Source of the DNA: Cotesia glomerata
Lineage: Eukaryota; Arthropoda; Insecta; Hymenoptera; Braconidae
Assembly (NCBI RefSeq): GCF_020080835.1
Contig: NC_058158.1
Location: forward strand, 16,530,156 to 16,594,155
Length of the DNA: 64,000 bases
Reading direction: 5' to 3'
The notes under the pieces were generated by a model. That model was not told the origin of the DNA and did not search any database. It saw only the letters and a list, made by a program, of their open reading frames with translations. The position numbers and the translations under genes were made by a program. Below are positions 1-9,427 of this stretch, one piece after another. The stretch's first letter is position 1; each line of letters begins with the position of its first letter.

Positions 1-104
1 ATAACTTTTTACTTGTTAGGATTACGAAAAACTACCTTAGTTCTTTTTTGTAGAAAATTAAATTTCTTACAACAATGATCGACGAAAAATTTAGAAAAAA
101 ATTT

Positions 105-149
105 TTAACTTCCCGCTAAGTAAATTGAAAATTTTCAAGAATCCGTACA

Positions 150-236
<87 letters not shown>

Positions 237-487
237 AAACCTCTCGTAACTTTTGAACGGCTTGACGATTTCATCGCGGTTGGTGTCATTCGAAAGGGCT
301 TCGCCAAACTTAGATTTCCTGTAAGTTGGAACCGATTTGGACCAGCAGATTTCGAAAAATTGCAAAAAAAGTTGCAAAAAAAGTTGTTTTTTTTTTTTTC
401 ATTTTTTTTAAATATCTCCGAATTGGCTGAATTGATCAACTTCAAAAACTAATCAGCTCTTAACCTTGAAAACCCGCATCGATCGCA
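105..487 (-). repeat. Rep-A fragment with internal (GT)n
   Basis: This is a copy of the dispersed repeat called Rep-A here. It opens with the AACTTCCCGCTAAG terminus at about 107, has the (GT)n tract at 152-232, and continues with the arm that reads AACTTTTGAACGGCTTGACG. The same blocks recur in this order around 1893, 14380, 15045 and 18952 and, reversed, around 38200, 39700 and 49800. It is truncated around 487, where a Rep-B fragment begins. It has no coding potential; the apparent Cys-Val and Thr-His repeat reading frames come from the microsatellite. Confidence 0.7.
152..232. repeat. (GT)n microsatellite
   Basis: About 40 uninterrupted GT units lie in the Rep-A copy at 105-487. This is the equivalent of the tract that holds LINE insertions in the other Rep-A copies, here without a LINE. 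Confidence 0.98.
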
Positions 488-625
488 AAAAATCTAACTA
501 TTGCAGCCGTCCTCATGGCGCAACTTTTAAAAAATTTAGCCATTGTCTAACTCAGTTTGTCGAGCTGAGTCAGAAAATATATATAGTTCAAAAGTTTATA
601 TATGTATGTATTTATATATATAACA
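488..625 (+). repeat. Rep-B fragment
   Basis: The segment with CTAACTATTGCAGCCGTCC, GTCGAGCTGAGTCAGAAAAT and a run of TATA/TGTATG matches the start of the Rep-B copies at 56785 and, reversed, 32490-33050. It ends where the LTR-like segment starts. Confidence 0.6.
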
Positions 626-1211
626 CTGCGAAAGTATTATTAAAAAATCTGATTATGCATAGCAAATCAGTAACGCGCAACAAGTGCCGGTAGCCACGAG
701 GTCTGAGAACCGGAACTGTGAAAAGCGATGATTTTAGCGAAAAAACCACAAGATTAATCTGAAACAAATTCAAATAAAATAACATAGCGAATAAAAGTTG
801 ATCAGTTAAATTATTCACAAAAGTGGAGGTTATTAGCACAACAAATATAACAATTCAATAATGGCGATGTATATAGACTCAAAGCGTTGAAACAGTAATG
901 ATAATAGTAAAGCGTCTCCTTTTTCGTCAGTTTCTTAAAAAAACTGACGGTGCATGTCCGTGGAGCGAAGCAGCCAATCACATAATTCGTTTTATCGATA
1001 TGGACACCGATGGCCAATAGTAAAACTCGATAAAACTGGCGTTCTAGTAACGTCAGAGTAACTTGATTTGCACAAGCGTCAGAAAATTAAAGCGTTGAAT
1101 TTTTCTAATTGGCTAAGAATAGCAGGAACGAGCGTTCGTCAGGTGTGGCTTATGTCTCCCTTGGAGCCCACTAGTGGCGTGTCACTAGCGAGTGGATATG
1201 TTCAATGAACA
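626..1211 (+). repeat. LTR-like segment related to the solo LTR at 19581
   Basis: The segment shares ordered blocks with the solo LTR at 19581-20224: a CTCAAAGCGTTG-like block, a run of TAATGATAAT, GCGTCTCC/GCGTCTTC followed by TTTTTCGTC, and GGAGCGAAGCAGCCAATCAC versus GGAGCGATCAGCCAATCAC. It begins near a TG and ends AACA at 1211. The two flanks belong to different repeats (Rep-B left, Rep-A right), so no target duplication can be recognised and the copy may be rearranged. The 5' limit is approximate. Confidence 0.5.
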
Positions 1212-1316
1212 CGGGGTAAAACCAATAAACTTCCCAATTTTTTTAAATTTTCAAGTTTCTAAGCAGAAGGTTAAGTATATTATCTCTAAATAATCACTAT
1301 TTACTACTGATTACAG

Positions 1317-1475
1317 GATAACAGGCTACAAAGCGGTGACCATATCCTTCAAATAGGAGATGTAAATTTACGAGGGATGGGAAGTGAGCAAGTTGCAACC
1401 GTATTACGACAATCAGGGGCACACGTCCGGCTAGTAGTTGCTCGACCTATTGAGCCTACTTCTCCAGATTATCAG
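1317..1475 (+). CDS. Patj: Patj/MUPP1-like gene, internal exon encoding the end of a PDZ domain
   Basis: This is a coding exon of a multi-PDZ scaffold protein of the Patj/MUPP1 type, which links Crumbs and Pals1 at apical junctions of epithelia. The 53 codons are open from the TTACAG acceptor (AG at 1315-1316) to CAG followed by GTTTTT at 1476. They begin [15 protein letters not shown], include [15 protein letters not shown] and [12 protein letters not shown], and end SPDYQ. These are the second half of a PDZ fold: the beta-strand with GDxIL, the alpha-2 helix EQVxxVLR and the last strand. Both ends are phase 0, matching the exon at 49399. The donor is weak (CAG|GTTTTT). Assignment to Patj rather than another multi-PDZ protein rests on recognised similarity of this PDZ plus the following linker. 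Confidence 0.85.
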
Positions 1476-1550
1476 GTTTTTAAATATTTTGTATTCATAA
1501 AAGACTATATCGAAACTTTTCAGTCACTAGAAGTCATAATAACTAGTTAA

Positions 1551-1892
1551 AAAAGTTAGGGAAACGGTTGACCCTAAAGGCCATTCCTACAGCTTCCCGC
1601 TAATTACTTTATTTATACTTAAGCGCTAAAAATTGCACTTATTACGTTTTTGAGCTCTTCGAGCTCAAAAATATATTTTTCGTTTCATTTTGAGCTCTCC
1701 GAGTTCAAAAGTCTGATTGAAGTTTGATGAAACAAAATTTTTGGAATTTTTAAACTGCATTAACTTTTGAATGAATAAACCTATTTCGCGCGGTTGGTGG
1801 CATTCAACGCAGTTTTTTTAGCTTCTCAAATAATCATTGAGTTTATAATGATCGAATTCAGAATTTCGAAGTTATAACGAAAAACCTTTTTT
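1551..1892 (+). repeat. Rep-A arm, plus orientation
   Basis: This arm holds GGTTGACCCTAAAGGCCATT, the terminus-like CTTCCCGCTAATTAC, two TTTTGAGCTCTTCGAGCTC-type blocks and the core AACTTTTGAATGAATAAACC...GCGGTTGGTGGCATTC. It stops just before the next Rep-A terminus at 1893, which runs in the opposite orientation. Confidence 0.7.
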
Positions 1893-2050
1893 AACTTCCC
1901 ACTAAGAAGATCGAAGATTTTCAAAAATCTGGGAGTTTTCACTCCGTTTTACGAAAATCAAGTTTTCATCGAATCTCGACGTTTCGAAGTTCTAGGAAGC
2001 TTACCTGACTATTCTCGTGATAATGTCTGTATGTGTGTGTGTGGGTGGTT
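1893..2050 (-). repeat. Rep-A, terminal part on the left of LINE copy 1
   Basis: The segment begins with TTTTTAACTTCCCACTAAG and runs through the block ending AATGTCTGTATGTGTGTGTG. It is the left side of the Rep-A unit whose right side resumes at 14380. LINE copies 1 and 2 occupy the microsatellite between. Confidence 0.75.
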
Positions 2051-2288
2051 TTTTATTCCTTAGGGGGGGGAATCCTTTTTACGGATTCTGGGCATAGCTG
2101 TTTGGCCTGGATATGTGGCAACTCGACGCAGCGTCATACTAAAACTCGACGCTGACGCCCCTACCCACTAAACCCTAAACCCCTTTCTCTTCTATCCTCT
2201 GATCCCCCATGGTACCGCCGTAAGGCATTTCTTCGGGGGAATGAGCTGCCGCTCTTCCTTCTGGTGGCTAAGATGTTACTTCTTTCTT

Positions 2289-3862
2289 CTAGATTCTGTC
2301 TTTCGCTCTTTTCCTCTCAATGGATCGCAACTCTGTAAGCACTTTTGTAGCAAAAGTGCTTGTGGCGTTCCAGGCAGCTTCTGACGACAACATTGCTTCT
2401 ACTATTGACTCTGGTTGGGTTCTCTTTTTCAGAATCTTCTCTAACTCATCGCGCTTTTGGTTGAAACGTAGACACACAAAGAAAACATGCTCCGCATCTT
2501 TATTGACCCCTGGACAGGACGGGCACTCTAGGGTATCATCGTGCTTCAAGCGGTAAAGATACTTCCGGTAACATCCGTGTCCTGATAACATCTGCGTTAA
2601 ATAATAGTTGATCTCACCGTGACTCCGGTTGAACCACACATCAATCCAAGGTATGAGACGGTACGTCCACCGACCTTTCTCTGCAGCATTCCACTCCTGT
2701 TGCCATCTTGCGATGCTGTGTTACCGTTCTTCCCTTCTAAGTTCTTCGGGGCTCAGTGTGGTTAACCTCAGAGTTAGTCTTAATAGACCGTCATACATAA
2801 TATTCCACAGGAGCGGGCCTAGAAATGAACCTTGTAGTACACCTCCAGTAATATCATACTCCCTCGGACCGTTCTTCGTGTCATACTTCAGGACCCTGTT
2901 TTCAAAGTAGCTTGCTACGATCTTAAGAAGGTATTCTAGTACATTCTTCTCTTGGAGGGCCTGCATGATGCATTCCCAATTGGCGGAGTTGAAGGCGTTT
3001 ATGATATCTAGAGTAACCACCAGGCAATACTTCTTCGTTCCATCCTTCCATCTGGTTCCTGCAATTGCTTCCTTGGCCGTATCAAAAACCAGTTTGATTG
3101 CGTCCAGGGTTGATCATCCTTTCCGAAATCCATACTGATTGTCTGCCAGGAGTGGGTCGACTACTGCTTCAATTCTCTGGTGAATTATGCGTTCAAATAT
3201 CTTACCCGCTGTATGTAGCATGCAAAGTGGGCGGTAAGATGACGGTTCATCCGGTGGCTATTTCCCTTTAGGAAGCAGCACTAACCGTTGCTGTTTCCAC
3301 TTTTGAGAAAAATCCCTTCTTTGAGGCAGGTGATGTAAACATCCAGGAATAATGCCGGTGCTGCCTTTATAGCTGTTTTTAAGGCAATATTAGAGATTCC
3401 GTCTAATCCTGGTGCTTTATTATTCCCTACGCGGTTGCAAGCCTCCGTCAGTTCTTCTTCCATGACAGGTAGAATGTCCTCCAGTTCGCCTTGAGCTAAC
3501 TGGTAATGAAGCTCGCGTTGCTGCGAAAACAGCGCGGTAACGATTCTCTGCAGAAGTTGTGGGCACGTGGGTGCTGGCATATGTTTGACTTTTAGGCGAG
3601 TCATGACCACCTTATAAAGTCTACCCCACAAGTCTTTGTCCATCTCGTTGATGAGCTCTTTCCAACATTGCCTCTTACTATCCTTGATGGCTTTGTTCAA
3701 TGATCGACGAGCTTTTTTGTACTCTGCGACTAGCTCCGCAGAATTAGGTTGTCGATAGCCACGCTGGGATATTCTTCTTTGCTTTAGACACTCTTTCCAA
3801 AGAACGCTGATGTGGTCGTTCCAACGCTGCGTTTTCGGACCATACTTGCGTCACAGGCCTGG
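2289..3862 (-). pseudogene. LINE copy 1 ORF2, 3' two-thirds (RT and C-terminal domain), broken
   Basis: The remains of reverse transcriptase and the C-terminal domain are spread over three frames (3281-3700, 2721-3020, 2289-2639). Recognisable pieces include NNKAPGLDGISNIALKT (finger domain), VTLDIINAFNSANWECIM (RT motif A region) and the end zinc motif CPSCPGVNKDAEHVFFVC. The part with the YADD box is missing between 2640 and 2720, so a deletion has removed RT motif C. The 5' limit at 3862 is the BEL junction. The endonuclease domain is absent. Confidence 0.8.
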
Positions 3863-4944
3863 TGTAAATTAACTTAACATTAAATATTTATTTATACCGG
3901 ATCTGGGTGTTGAAAAGAAATTATAAACACTTATTCGTGGTTTTCTCGTTTATTATATAAAATATCACAGTTTAAAATTAGTGAACACTTGACTCTTAAT
4001 AACTATCATAAATTTAACTTCTTAATTTATTTGAACTATTTAATTAAGTAATACGAGAATTATTATTAAATTAAGTATTTGAAAGTACTGTAATTATAAT
4101 CATAAAGACGAGTTATCAATATGTTGGCACCATACACAAATATCAATTTAAGGTTTAATAAGAGCGTTGAGTTAGTCAATTTTACCAAGATTTGAATACG
4201 AGCTCAGATTTAATTAATTGCATGAGTTTGTTGATCTATTATTTTATCACAATAAAAATTATTAATGACGCGACAATAGTTAGTACGAGCGATGATACGA
4301 GTGAAGAGCACGGAGGAGAGTCAGAACGCGAACTGAACTCAGCAGTCACAAGAGAGGCTTGAATAAAGGCAAGAGATTATAAGATTATTTGCATACCTAG
4401 TGATCAGTGACGTCACCTCATCCAGGTATGACAACGACTTGAACTGAAGACAATTTTAATTAATGAGTCATGCAGGTATTATATTATTAAGACTGAATAT
4501 TATTTAATCTCTTGTGAATGCTGATTCAAAATGTAAAATAATTTATATAGTATGTAAAGCATGATCCCGAGGTACCGGCATAACAACAATCGAGAGGTTA
4601 CGTTTTTAATTATTATTATTAACCAATTCATTATTATTAAATTATTATGAAGGACACGAAATTGGTACCTGAATTTCCGATGGTGGAGAATTGTCCTGGA
4701 TGAGTCGTTGAGTAGATTTGTACAAGATGCACTGGATAATTGGAATTCCGTTATGAACACTTTATAAATACTGAGCACGTGTAGTTAGCCACCGCGTGTA
4801 GATTAATTGTGCCGGTTGGCGCGTAATCGTCTATCTGCCTCGGGGAGTTGACTATCAGGGTGCGCGTCAGTCGCAGCACCACTGATGCAGTAGCGTGCGA
4901 ATTTACCAAGTGTTCTGGCGCGAACATTTGGTATTTACGCAACA
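3863..4944 (-). repeat. BEL/Pao 3' LTR
   Basis: Read on the minus strand, the LTR starts TGTTGCGTAAATACC right after a purine-rich tract (GGCGGGCGGAA, plus positions about 4945-4955). It ends TACA at 3863, giving about 1.08 kb with TG...CA ends. Only one LTR is present, so the boundaries rest on the TG/CA ends, the polypurine tract and the switch to LINE sequence at 3862. Confidence 0.65.
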
Positions 4945-5023
4945 TTCCGCCCGCCATCAGGAACAGGGTTGCTGATTGAGTCCTTGATTGATCCATTGGA
5001 TTGGTGAAACGATTGGAGATGTC

Positions 5024-7204
5024 CTAGGCATCTGGCTCTGGAGCAAGTGGCAGGAGTGCGAGCTTGGAGATTGGTCGAGTGAGAGTGGCATTGACCGTTT
5101 GAATGGTTACCACTCTGGTCAGATTGTCCTTTCCAGGGTGCAGAGCAATTACCTTGGCTAGTGGCCACTGTGTTGGAGGAGTTCGTTCATCCGTGAGCAG
5201 GACTAGTGAGCCGAGTTGAATGTCATGGCGAGCCTGGTGCCACTTGGTACGGGCCAATTGACGTTGGATATAGCTGTTGGACCAGTGTCTCCAAAAATGT
5301 TGAACACGTTGTTGAATGAACTGCCATCTGGATAGCCTTGAGACATCCGTGTCGATGAGTGAAGGTTCAATGATGGCGTTGAGTGGTCTTCCGATGAGAA
5401 AATGACCTGGAGTGAGTGATGATAGATCCTGAGGGTCATCTGAAAGAGCCTCCATGGGTCGTGAGTTGAGAATCGCCTCCACCTGTGTCAGAAGAGTTGT
5501 AAATTCCTCAAACGTGAATGATGATTCTCCAATGGTTCGAGTTAGATGGTGTTTCAGTGATTTCACAGCTGCCTCCCACTTTCCACCCATGTGAGGAGCT
5601 GCTGGTGGATTGAAATGCCATGTTCTCTGATGTACTGTGGCCCAATCGAGTAGATCTCTTGATTCCTGAGTTCCTTGGACGAAGAGTCGTTTGATTTCTG
5701 AGTATGCGCCTTGAAACGTTGTCCCACAGTCGCTGTAGAGTGATGTGCAGACACCTCGACGATGGATGAATCGTCTGAGAGCTGCGATGAATCCTGATGA
5801 TGAATAATCACTGACGAGATCCAGATGGACTGCTGAAGTAGTCAAGCAGACGAACACACAGATCCAGCCTTTGTATACCTTTGATCCTCTTCCTTTCCAA
5901 GATTTAATTGATACTGGACCAGCGTAATCAACTCCTGTATGTGAGAATGGTGGGATGGAGTGACACGTTGAGCTGGTAGCTGTCCCATTAATTGTTGAGC
6001 TCGAACACTTCGATGTCGAGCACAGACGAGACATTTGAGAATGTGTGAGCGAACAGGTTGACGTCCACCGATGATCCAATATCGTTGACGAGTGCATGCT
6101 AGGGTGAGTTGAGTTCCACCATGCATGGTACGCTGATGAGCATCAGAGATGATGAGCCGAGTCAGAGCAGCATCACGAGGTAAAATTGCAGGGTGCTTTT
6201 GTTGATCAGAGTCTGGAGCATTTTCCAGCCTCCCTCCTACACAAATGATGCCATCGGTGTCTTGAAAGGCAACCAATCGGGCAAACGGGTGATCCTTAGG
6301 CCATGATACTTGTTTTGCGAGTAGTTGGAGCTCAGAATGAAAGTGAACTCGCTGAGTTTCCTTGATGCAGAATTGAAGTGCTAGGTTGATTTCTTGAGAC
6401 GTGATTGGATGGATCAAAGTTGAGTTTGGTTTGCGCTGGATCATGTCGCGCACTCTCCAACATATTGCTGTGACTCTGAGCATGCGCAGCAACGGGATTG
6501 GGCGTTCCATGATTTTCCATGTTGATTCCAAGGGCTGAGCTGAAACGTAGAATGCCTTGATTGGACGTTCTTCTAATTGACCATCTGCATCGAGGTGAAT
6601 TGGGCTGGTTGGCCAGGACGATGAATCTCTGAGTAGCCATGGTGGGCCAGACCACCATAGTCGATGATCCTTGAGTTGAGCTGTTGTCAAGCCTCGAGTT
6701 GCACAATCTGCTGGATTTTCCGTGCCAGGGACAAACTTCCAGTGGCCATCTGGAACTAGATCTTGAATAAATGACACCCGATTCCTGACAAAGTCTTTCC
6801 AACGAGACGGATGTGAGTGTATCCACGTGAGTGTGATTGACGAGTCGGTCCATAAGTATGTCGGTACTTGAGTATATTCAAGAGTTGTCTGGCAATGCTT
6901 GACTAGTTTTGCCAACATGTGAGCAGCGGTGAGTTCCAAGCGTGAAATAGTTAAATGTTTTAACGGTGCCACCTTGGTCTTGGAGCAAAGCAGCGTAACC
7001 TTTGCTTCTTGGGAATGATCTGCTGGTAGGACCTTGATGAATACTACTGCCGCCATCGCCAATTGCGATGCATCGGAGAATCCATGGATTTCTAGAGTTG
7101 AAGTCGTGGACGAGTGGATCCATCTGGGAATCTTGATGATGTTGATCATGTTGAGTTGTTTCTTGAATGATATCCACTTATGCCGAAGATCAGCTGACAG
7201 TGGA
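5024..7204 (-). pseudogene. BEL/Pao pol: RNase H, integrase, DUF5641-like tail; frameshifted
   Basis: This is the C-terminal half of a BEL/Pao polyprotein. RNase H residues are visible: D in GFSDASQLAMAAV, E in ISRLELTAAHML and D in YLWTDSSITLTWI. The integrase zinc region (H...MHGGTQ...ILKCLVCARHR) and core (D in GVDYAGPV, D in YSDCGTTF, E in GGKWEAAVK) follow, then the tail LGSLVLLTDERTPPTQWPLA typical of BEL integrases. One frameshift near 5955 separates the zinc domain from the core. The open frame that starts at 7344 is a chance fusion: its first roughly 46 codons are LINE ORF1 DNA read in another frame. Confidence 0.85.
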
Positions 7205-7210
7205 ATATCT

Positions 7211-8584
7211 TCATGTCTGTTTGTTTGTTTTCTGGAGTGCCTCTTTAAATACTGGGCACCTGGATGCGCCGGCATGATGAGCCGCGTTTTCCGCACTTTG
7301 GTCCGCGCATAATACACATTTCGCTGGGTTTTTGCATTTAGCAATCTTGTGTCCCTCTTGTCCGCACCTAATACATAGCTTAAACCGATCTACATTGCTC
7401 TTGCACTGGGATCCATGGTGTCCAAAGTGCCAGCACTTGAAACATTGGATTGGTCTCCTCGTAGCTCTGATTCGGCAGTTGGCCCAGCCGATCCAGACTT
7501 TACCGCTTCCTGTCAATATCTTGCGCGCTGCAGCTGCTGGTAGCGTCACAACAGCTGTCTGAGTACCTCTGTAGGCCTTACGAATCTTAATTGTCCCTAG
7601 TGGTATCTCGCAGGTTTCTCCGATTATAGTTCGCAAGGCAGCCTGAATATCCTCCTTGGTTGTGGTATCGTCAAGATCTCGGATTTCGAAGTATTCCTGT
7701 GTTCCTTTGCAGATTACCTTCGCGTCTTCTTGGAGAATGAATCCCGCGATGGTCTTCTGCAAGGCTTGGCCTCGGTCAGTGCTCTTCCTCGAAAGCGTAA
7801 TCAGCAAGCTCCCGGTCCTAGTTTTTTGGATCTTATCCACTGTAGTACGGCCCTGTTTGTCAGGGACGTCTTGCTTTATTCGCTTCAGAATCTCAGCATA
7901 CTTTGTCGTCTCTGCTGGGCGGATGATCAGTGCGTCCGGCCTGATCCGTTTGCGTGGTCTTTTCCGCTTAGGCTGTGGCCTGGGCTCCTTCGGCGGTTGC
8001 TTCTGGAGCTTTTCTTTTGCTTGCTCTCTCTTAGACTTCCTTGACTGGACTTTTTGCCACTCATTCACCTCCTTTTTTCCGCCGTTCTGTGTTACCGCGT
8101 TTTTCGAAGGACTTGATTTAAGGTCCTTCTTCTTCTTAGTACGGCTGGTCATTGAGTCTGGGGAATTTCGCTCCTTCCTTTTCCCAGGCCTGATATCAGT
8201 TCCAGTTTCCTCTCTGTCTTTGACAACTAACTCGACGTCACCCTCACCACCTGTGTCCATCTCTTCGACAAACGTATCGGCTTTTGCAGGTGAAACCGCT
8301 GTCGCACTCGTCTTCATCACGACATTACCGTTTTGCTGTTGGATGTTCTGCCACTCTTTGTCCAGTTTCTTGAACCTTCTCAGGGCACTGCAGATGTTCG
8401 TCGACTTCGACTTGATCTCCTTGTGGACATTTTGCTTGGTTTGGAGAAAGTCCTGCAGTCCACTGACTAGCTTCTCCAGATGTACCAGAGCATCTGTCCT
8501 CTTCATCTTTGCACTAAGTAGCAGTGCGTCTTGCTGGGCATGAGGCCCGTTTTCACTCTTGTTTGTTTCCTGTGAATTAATCAT
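7211..8584 (-). CDS. LINE copy 1 ORF1: Gag-like RNA-binding protein with CCHC knuckles
   Basis: This is an uninterrupted 457-residue ORF1 and the only fully open ORF1 among the five R1-clade copies. ORF1 proteins of this clade coat the element RNA. The N-terminal third is helical and polar (coiled-coil-like, around residues 25-85). An acidic stretch and a basic KKKK region follow. The central part beginning DALIIRPAETTKYAEILKRI is conserved in all copies. The C-terminal part has two classical zinc knuckles (CFKCWHFGHHGSQC and CIRCGQEGHKIAKC) and a third variant C-x2-C...H...C motif. The stop overlaps the ORF2 start as ATGA. The start is placed at MINSQET, equivalent to MSNPQET in copies 2 and 5. 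In those copies the reading frame also continues upstream for about 38 codons, so an earlier start is possible. Confidence 0.85.
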   Translation of the reverse strand: MINSQETNKSENGPHAQQDALLLSAKMKRTDALVHLEKLVSGLQDFLQTKQNVHKEIKSKSTNICSALRRFKKLDKEWQNIQQQNGNVVMKTSATAVSPAKADTFVEEMDTGGEGDVELVVKDREETGTDIRPGKRKERNSPDSMTSRTKKKKDLKSSPSKNAVTQNGGKKEVNEWQKVQSRKSKREQAKEKLQKQPPKEPRPQPKRKRPRKRIRPDALIIRPAETTKYAEILKRIKQDVPDKQGRTTVDKIQKTRTGSLLITLSRKSTDRGQALQKTIAGFILQEDAKVICKGTQEYFEIRDLDDTTTKEDIQAALRTIIGETCEIPLGTIKIRKAYRGTQTAVVTLPAAAARKILTGSGKVWIGWANCRIRATRRPIQCFKCWHFGHHGSQCKSNVDRFKLCIRCGQEGHKIAKCKNPAKCVLCADQSAENAAHHAGASRCPVFKEALQKTNKQT

Positions 8585-9125
8585 ACTTGTTGATTTACCA
8601 GCGCATCGTACGGAGTGGAGCGGGTTGCCAAAACTAGGAACGGTTGTACCCTCGGAGATAGTAATCCTACTCCAGTTCCCTGAGGCCTAGCCGACACTTA
8701 GCCAGTCCCGGAGTACACGGACGGACTAGACTCACTCAGAGCGGTGAAGATTCCGATCTCTAACACTCACTGCGTACTTCCTGATCAAGGCCCGAAGTGG
8801 CTAGCTCCTGATCCACTGCTGCAACTTACACCTCGGCCGAGCAAGCTCACATCAGCCGTAGCCTGCATCGTCGGAAACTACGATACAGGTTCCGGTCACT
8901 CCCAGTGGGTCACAGCAGAGAACGATCGTCTTGCTAGGTCAGTTAGTGTGACCAACCCATTACAGGGGATTTTTGTCCACGGGAGTTTATTTTGTTTGGT
9001 TATTTTGCTTGGCTCCTACCCGCTGTACCTCATCAACTAAGATATTAAGTGTAATCCAAGGACAGCGAGCATCCTCCCATCCGCTCGTGGAGACGCGTTC
9101 GGTAGCAGTTTCTTCTCAGCCCCGA

Positions 9126-9176
9126 ATGTGTGTGTGTGCACGTGTATGTGTGTGTGTGTGCGAGTGTGTGTGTGTT
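9126..9176. repeat. (GT)n between tandem LINE copies 1 and 2
   Basis: An imperfect GT tract (TGTGCACGTG, GCGAG interruptions) is all that separates the 5' end of copy 1 from the 3' end of copy 2. Both LINEs occupy one microsatellite, head to tail. Confidence 0.9.
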
Positions 9177-9427
9177 TTTTTTTTTTTAAGGGGGGGGGGG
9201 GATCCTTTTTACGGATTCTAGGCATAACTGTTTGGCCTGGATATGTGGCGACTCGACGCTGTGTCATACCAAAACTCGATGCTAGCGCCCCTACCCACTA
9301 AGCCCTAAACCCCTTTTCCTCTTTTCCCTAATCCCTCATGGAAACCGCCGTTAGCCATTACTTCGTGAGGGGAGGATCTAGCTACTGCTCTTTCTTCTGG
9401 TAGCTAAGGTGTTGTTTTACATTTCTT

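Larger units (their letters stand above)
3863..7204 (-). mobile_element. BEL/Pao LTR retrotransposon, 5'-truncated, inserted in LINE copy 1
   Basis: A minus-strand BEL/Pao element keeps RNase H, integrase and one LTR but lacks the 5' LTR, gag, protease and RT. Its right edge runs straight into the LINE: the LINE ORF2 start ATGAAGATATT (minus strand, 7204-7214) is followed by BEL RNase H sequence. Its left edge is the LTR end TGTA at 3863 against LINE sequence CCTGG. No target duplication is visible, as expected if one end was deleted. Confidence 0.8.
2051..9125 (-). mobile_element. R1-clade LINE copy 1, split by a BEL/Pao fragment
   Basis: This is a non-LTR retrotransposon of the R1 clade, read right to left: 5' UTR about 8585-9125, ORF1 at 7211-8584, the first few bases of ORF2, a BEL/Pao insertion at 3863-7204, then the rest of ORF2 and the 3' UTR. 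Both outer ends abut (GT)n. The two halves belong to one copy: they lie on one strand in the right order, both are closest to copy 4, and the gap between them in ORF2 (about 760 bases by comparison with copy 4) is exactly where the BEL fragment sits. The 3' UTR has the G-rich tract (2158-2183) and the terminal stem GAATCC/GGATTC (2070-2088) shared by the other copies. Confidence 0.85.

Noticed and set aside
5842..7344. A 500-codon fused protein of LINE and BEL origin as a new gene
   Set aside because: The first 46 codons are LINE ORF1 DNA in the wrong frame, and the end is out of frame after the BEL frameshift near 5955. It is best explained as a junction artefact of insertion and deletion.
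7656..8543. 295-codon open frame opposite LINE copy 1 ORF1 (also 40451-41332)
   Set aside because: It is the antisense shadow of ORF1, with low-complexity Ser/Phe/Leu composition, and no independent conservation pattern was seen.
8973..9221. Recurrent short frame beginning MSTG.YFVWLFCLAPTR opposite the LINE 5' UTR (also 14200 and 39764-40021)
   Set aside because: It recurs only because the 5' UTR recurs. It lies antisense to the element and runs into the microsatellite, so it is not a supported gene.
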